From: Prauserella_A sp040635515
GTDB lineage: Bacteria; Actinomycetota; Actinomycetes; Mycobacteriales; Pseudonocardiaceae
Direction of reading: 5' to 3'
DNA: 64,000 nucleotides
Assembly (NCBI GenBank): GCA_040635515.1
Contig: JBEYHY010000007.1
Span: forward strand, 124,001 to 188,000
This document shows positions 62,121-64,000 of this stretch, piece after piece. The notes below the pieces were generated by a model. That model saw only the letters and a program-made list of their open reading frames with translations. It was not told the origin of the DNA and did not search any database. How positions within the stretch are numbered: position 1 is the first letter of the stretch; each line of letters begins with the position of its first letter. A program made the translations under genes and the position numbers.

Positions 62121-63002
62121 TCAATGGTGCTCGGGCAACGCGAGGGCGGCTTCGCCGATCAGGCTCGCCGAGGTTTCCGCGTCCAGTGCTCGGGTTTCCA
62201 GCAGTTCCCACCGCGAACGGAAGCCGGCGACCTTGGCCGCATCGCGAAAGTGGATCCAGTCGGCTGGGGTCTTGAGGAAGACCGCGCCAGGATCGCCGTC
62301 GAGGCCGGCGGCCATGTCCATGAGCGAGAAATTGCTCTCGACGGCGGCACTCGCGTCGGCCGTGGCGGGAAGAACCCTGATGGTGACGTGAGGGAAGGTG
62401 GCCCATTCGGTCAAGGCGCCCAGTTGCTCGCGCATCACGCTCGGGGAGCCGATTGTCCTGCGCAGCACCGGTTCGTCCAGTAATACGTGCAGCCGGGGTG
62501 AGTCGCTCTTCCGCAATATCGCCTGTCTGCCCTGTCGCAACGGGTGATGCAGTGAAGCGAGCAGCGGCTCGCTCAGCGTGCACAGCGCGTCGGCGTAGGC
62601 GGTGGTTTGCAGCAGATCGGGAACACAGTGGGGAGCGTAGACGTGCATTGCCGTCGCCGATGCCTCGTAGTTCACCAGCAATTCGAGTGCGTGCAGTTCC
62701 GAAGGCCGTTGCGACTTCTTGACCTTGGGAATGATGTCCTTCCACCACAACTTCTTCGCCCTGGCCGACTCGACGACCCGGGTATAGGGCTCGACGAGGT
62801 TGTGGTGGCCGAGTTGTTCGAGAGCGACCTTGATATAGCGCTTGTTCGCGAGCCGGGTCGAGGACTCGAATTGCCGGACTCCCGACGCGCTCCGGTCGAG
62901 AATCCCGGCGAGTTGATCGGGAGTGAGGCCGCTCGCCTTGCGCAGGGTACTCATGCGGCCGGCGAACCAATCGGCTGTCACGGCGGGCGTCGGCGCGACC
63001 AC
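62121..63002 (-). CDS. XRE regulator with DUF5753 domain
   Basis: The 293-aa protein has an N-terminal helix-turn-helix (LRKASGLTPDQLAGILDRSASGVRQFESS) and a C-terminal DUF5753 ligand domain (YAPHCVPDLLQTTAYADAL, RQAIL, LHVLLDEPVLRR, HVTIRVLPATA). These regulators are very common in actinomycetes, often beside a small DUF397 gene, which is absent here. The inducer is unknown. Confidence 0.85.
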   Translation of the reverse strand: MVAPTPAVTADWFAGRMSTLRKASGLTPDQLAGILDRSASGVRQFESSTRLANKRYIKVALEQLGHHNLVEPYTRVVESARAKKLWWKDIIPKVKKSQRPSELHALELLVNYEASATAMHVYAPHCVPDLLQTTAYADALCTLSEPLLASLHHPLRQGRQAILRKSDSPRLHVLLDEPVLRRTIGSPSVMREQLGALTEWATFPHVTIRVLPATADASAAVESNFSLMDMAAGLDGDPGAVFLKTPADWIHFRDAAKVAGFRSRWELLETRALDAETSASLIGEAALALPEHH

Positions 63003-63114
63003 GACGATGCCTTCCTTCTTGTGGCTGTGAGCTGGGACCGTTCGCCGGTCACTTTAGCCGCGATGATCCTGAAGCGGCAGCATGGCGCGGAGGAACGCGC
63101 GAATGGAGCAGACC

Positions 63115-64000
63115 TCAGTGCGTCCGGGTGCGAAGCCCGTCCGCGATCGCTGTCAGCAGGTCCCTCGATGGCTCAGGTCGCAGCGCTTGCGCCGAGAGCA
63201 GTCCGAACACCTCGTCGAACGGCGCGATTTCCTCCGGCTCCTCAAGGTAGATGTCGTGAGTTGTGGCCCTGACGTGTACGAGGCCGGGATAGTCCGGAAG
63301 CTCGGGAATCAGCACGATCCTCGTGAAGCCCGTCCCGGTGTCCACGCTCGCGCCGCCCGCGAAGGGAAGCACCCGGATATCGACGTTGGGGCGGTGGCCG
63401 AGTTCGACGAGGTAGTCGATTTGCTCGCGCAGGACGTCGGGTCCGCCGACCTGCCTGTGCAGTACCGCCTCGTCGACGACGCAGTGCACCTGTGGCGGGT
63501 CGTCGCGGTTGAGTACTTCCTGCCTGCCTTGGGAGAGCTCGACCCAGAGCCGGATCTCGGTCTCGTCGGCGGAGGGCCGGTCCGCGTGTGCCATGGCCTT
63601 GGCGTAGGCGGGAGTGCGGAGAAAATCGGGAACGAACTGGGGCTGGTAGATCGACAGTTCGATGGCCGAGGCTTCGCCGCTGTAGAGCAATTTCGAGGAT
63701 TCGGGGACGAATCCAGGCGGCAACCGGCCTTCCCACCAGTCGCGAAGTCCCCTCCTGCCGCCCGCCGCTCCGAGGACGTTGCGGAAGTGCGGGATCTGCT
63801 CGCTGTGGTCGTACGTGGAGAGCAGCACGTCGATATCGGCGAGCTGCGGCAGGTTGCGCCCGCGCTCGACCTGCATCAGTGCCTTGTCACGAGTTTTCTC
63901 CGTGGCTTCCGTCGCGGCCTTCAGATTGAGGCCCTTCTCGTTGCGCATCCGCTTGAGCTCGCGTCCGATCGCCCTTCGGACCGCCGTTTTCCCGGCCTCG
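63115..64000 (-). CDS. XRE regulator with DUF5753 domain (5' end outside window)
   Basis: The frame continues past an internal ATG at 63948 to the window edge, reading AVRRAIGRELKRMRNEKGL, which is the start of the helix-turn-helix. So the true start is beyond 64000. At least 295 residues are visible, with the DUF5753 domain (YQPQFVPDFLRTPAYAKAM, VHCVVDEAVLHRQVGG, VDIRVLPFAGGA). It is a second copy of the neighbouring regulator type, with low identity. Confidence 0.83.
   Translation of the reverse strand, partial: EAGKTAVRRAIGRELKRMRNEKGLNLKAATEATEKTRDKALMQVERGRNLPQLADIDVLLSTYDHSEQIPHFRNVLGAAGGRRGLRDWWEGRLPPGFVPESSKLLYSGEASAIELSIYQPQFVPDFLRTPAYAKAMAHADRPSADETEIRLWVELSQGRQEVLNRDDPPQVHCVVDEAVLHRQVGGPDVLREQIDYLVELGHRPNVDIRVLPFAGGASVDTGTGFTRIVLIPELPDYPGLVHVRATTHDIYLEEPEEIAPFDEVFGLLSAQALRPEPSRDLLTAIADGLRTRTH

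Noticed and set aside
1..64000. CRISPR arrays, tRNA or rRNA genes, insertion sequences
   Set aside because: No regularly spaced repeats, no clear cloverleaf with GGTTCRANYCC arm, and no transposase-like protein was seen on either strand.

Overview
This is a high-GC actinobacterial chromosome segment. GTG starts, GTGA start/stop overlaps, type VII (ESX) secretion genes and DUF5753 helix-turn-helix regulators point to Pseudonocardiales (Amycolatopsis/Saccharomonospora/Prauserella-like). That assignment is inference; there is no rRNA marker in the window.

Region 1 (1-13.3 kb) is mixed chromosome: the 3' end of an IlvD/Edd dehydratase, two methyltransferases, a CGNR zinc-finger regulator and a CYTH protein. 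A compact toxin island follows: YbaB-like protein, EspC-like T7SS protein, a 1595-residue CpnT-like polymorphic toxin ending in a predicted ββα-metal nuclease, and three tandem YezG/DUF600-like immunity genes. DUF2237, Nudix, SDR and small Cys-rich genes close the region.

Region 2 (13.4-20.1 kb) is one TetR-type operon: acyl-CoA dehydrogenase, acyl-CoA ligase, two hot-dog hydratases, 2-oxoacid dehydrogenase E1 alpha and beta, a free 77-aa lipoyl protein and the TetR gene. Two related palindromes precede it.

Region 3 (20.2-33.8 kb) starts with a divergent XRE-wHTH-nucleotidyltransferase-HEPN fusion regulator. An unbroken operon follows that resembles the front half of legionaminic-acid synthesis (PtmE-like nucleotidyltransferase, NeuD/LegH acetyltransferase, LegB, LegC, PtmA-like SDR, LegG). 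It lacks the NeuB/LegI synthase and the CMP transferase. In their place are a KAS III enzyme, a 3-hydroxyacyl-CoA dehydrogenase and an unusual 803-aa ThDP enzyme. A SnoaL-like gene and an epimerase sit behind their own consensus promoter.

Region 4 (34.3-56.9 kb) looks like uptake and breakdown of a peptide- or D-amino-acid-linked amino sugar. It has a complete oligopeptide ABC transporter, DSD1-like PLP enzyme, D-aminoacylase, Gfo/Idh, SDR, AKR and cytoplasmic GH20 genes and an IclR regulator, then a GSA-aminomutase-like enzyme, RidA, M81/MlrC, FAH, GlcD, GlcF and a tryptophanase-like lyase.

Region 5 (57.8-64 kb) holds an AraC regulator, a 100-aa XRE protein whose helix-turn-helix matches that of the fusion regulator at 20-21.6 kb, a cobalamin-dependent radical SAM enzyme, a GNAT-like protein and two XRE-DUF5753 regulators, the last cut by the window end.

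The strongest candidate for something undescribed is the 21.8-33.8 kb operon. It appears to build a 2,4-diamino-sugar precursor and join it to ThDP and ketoacyl-synthase chemistry rather than to PEP condensation.
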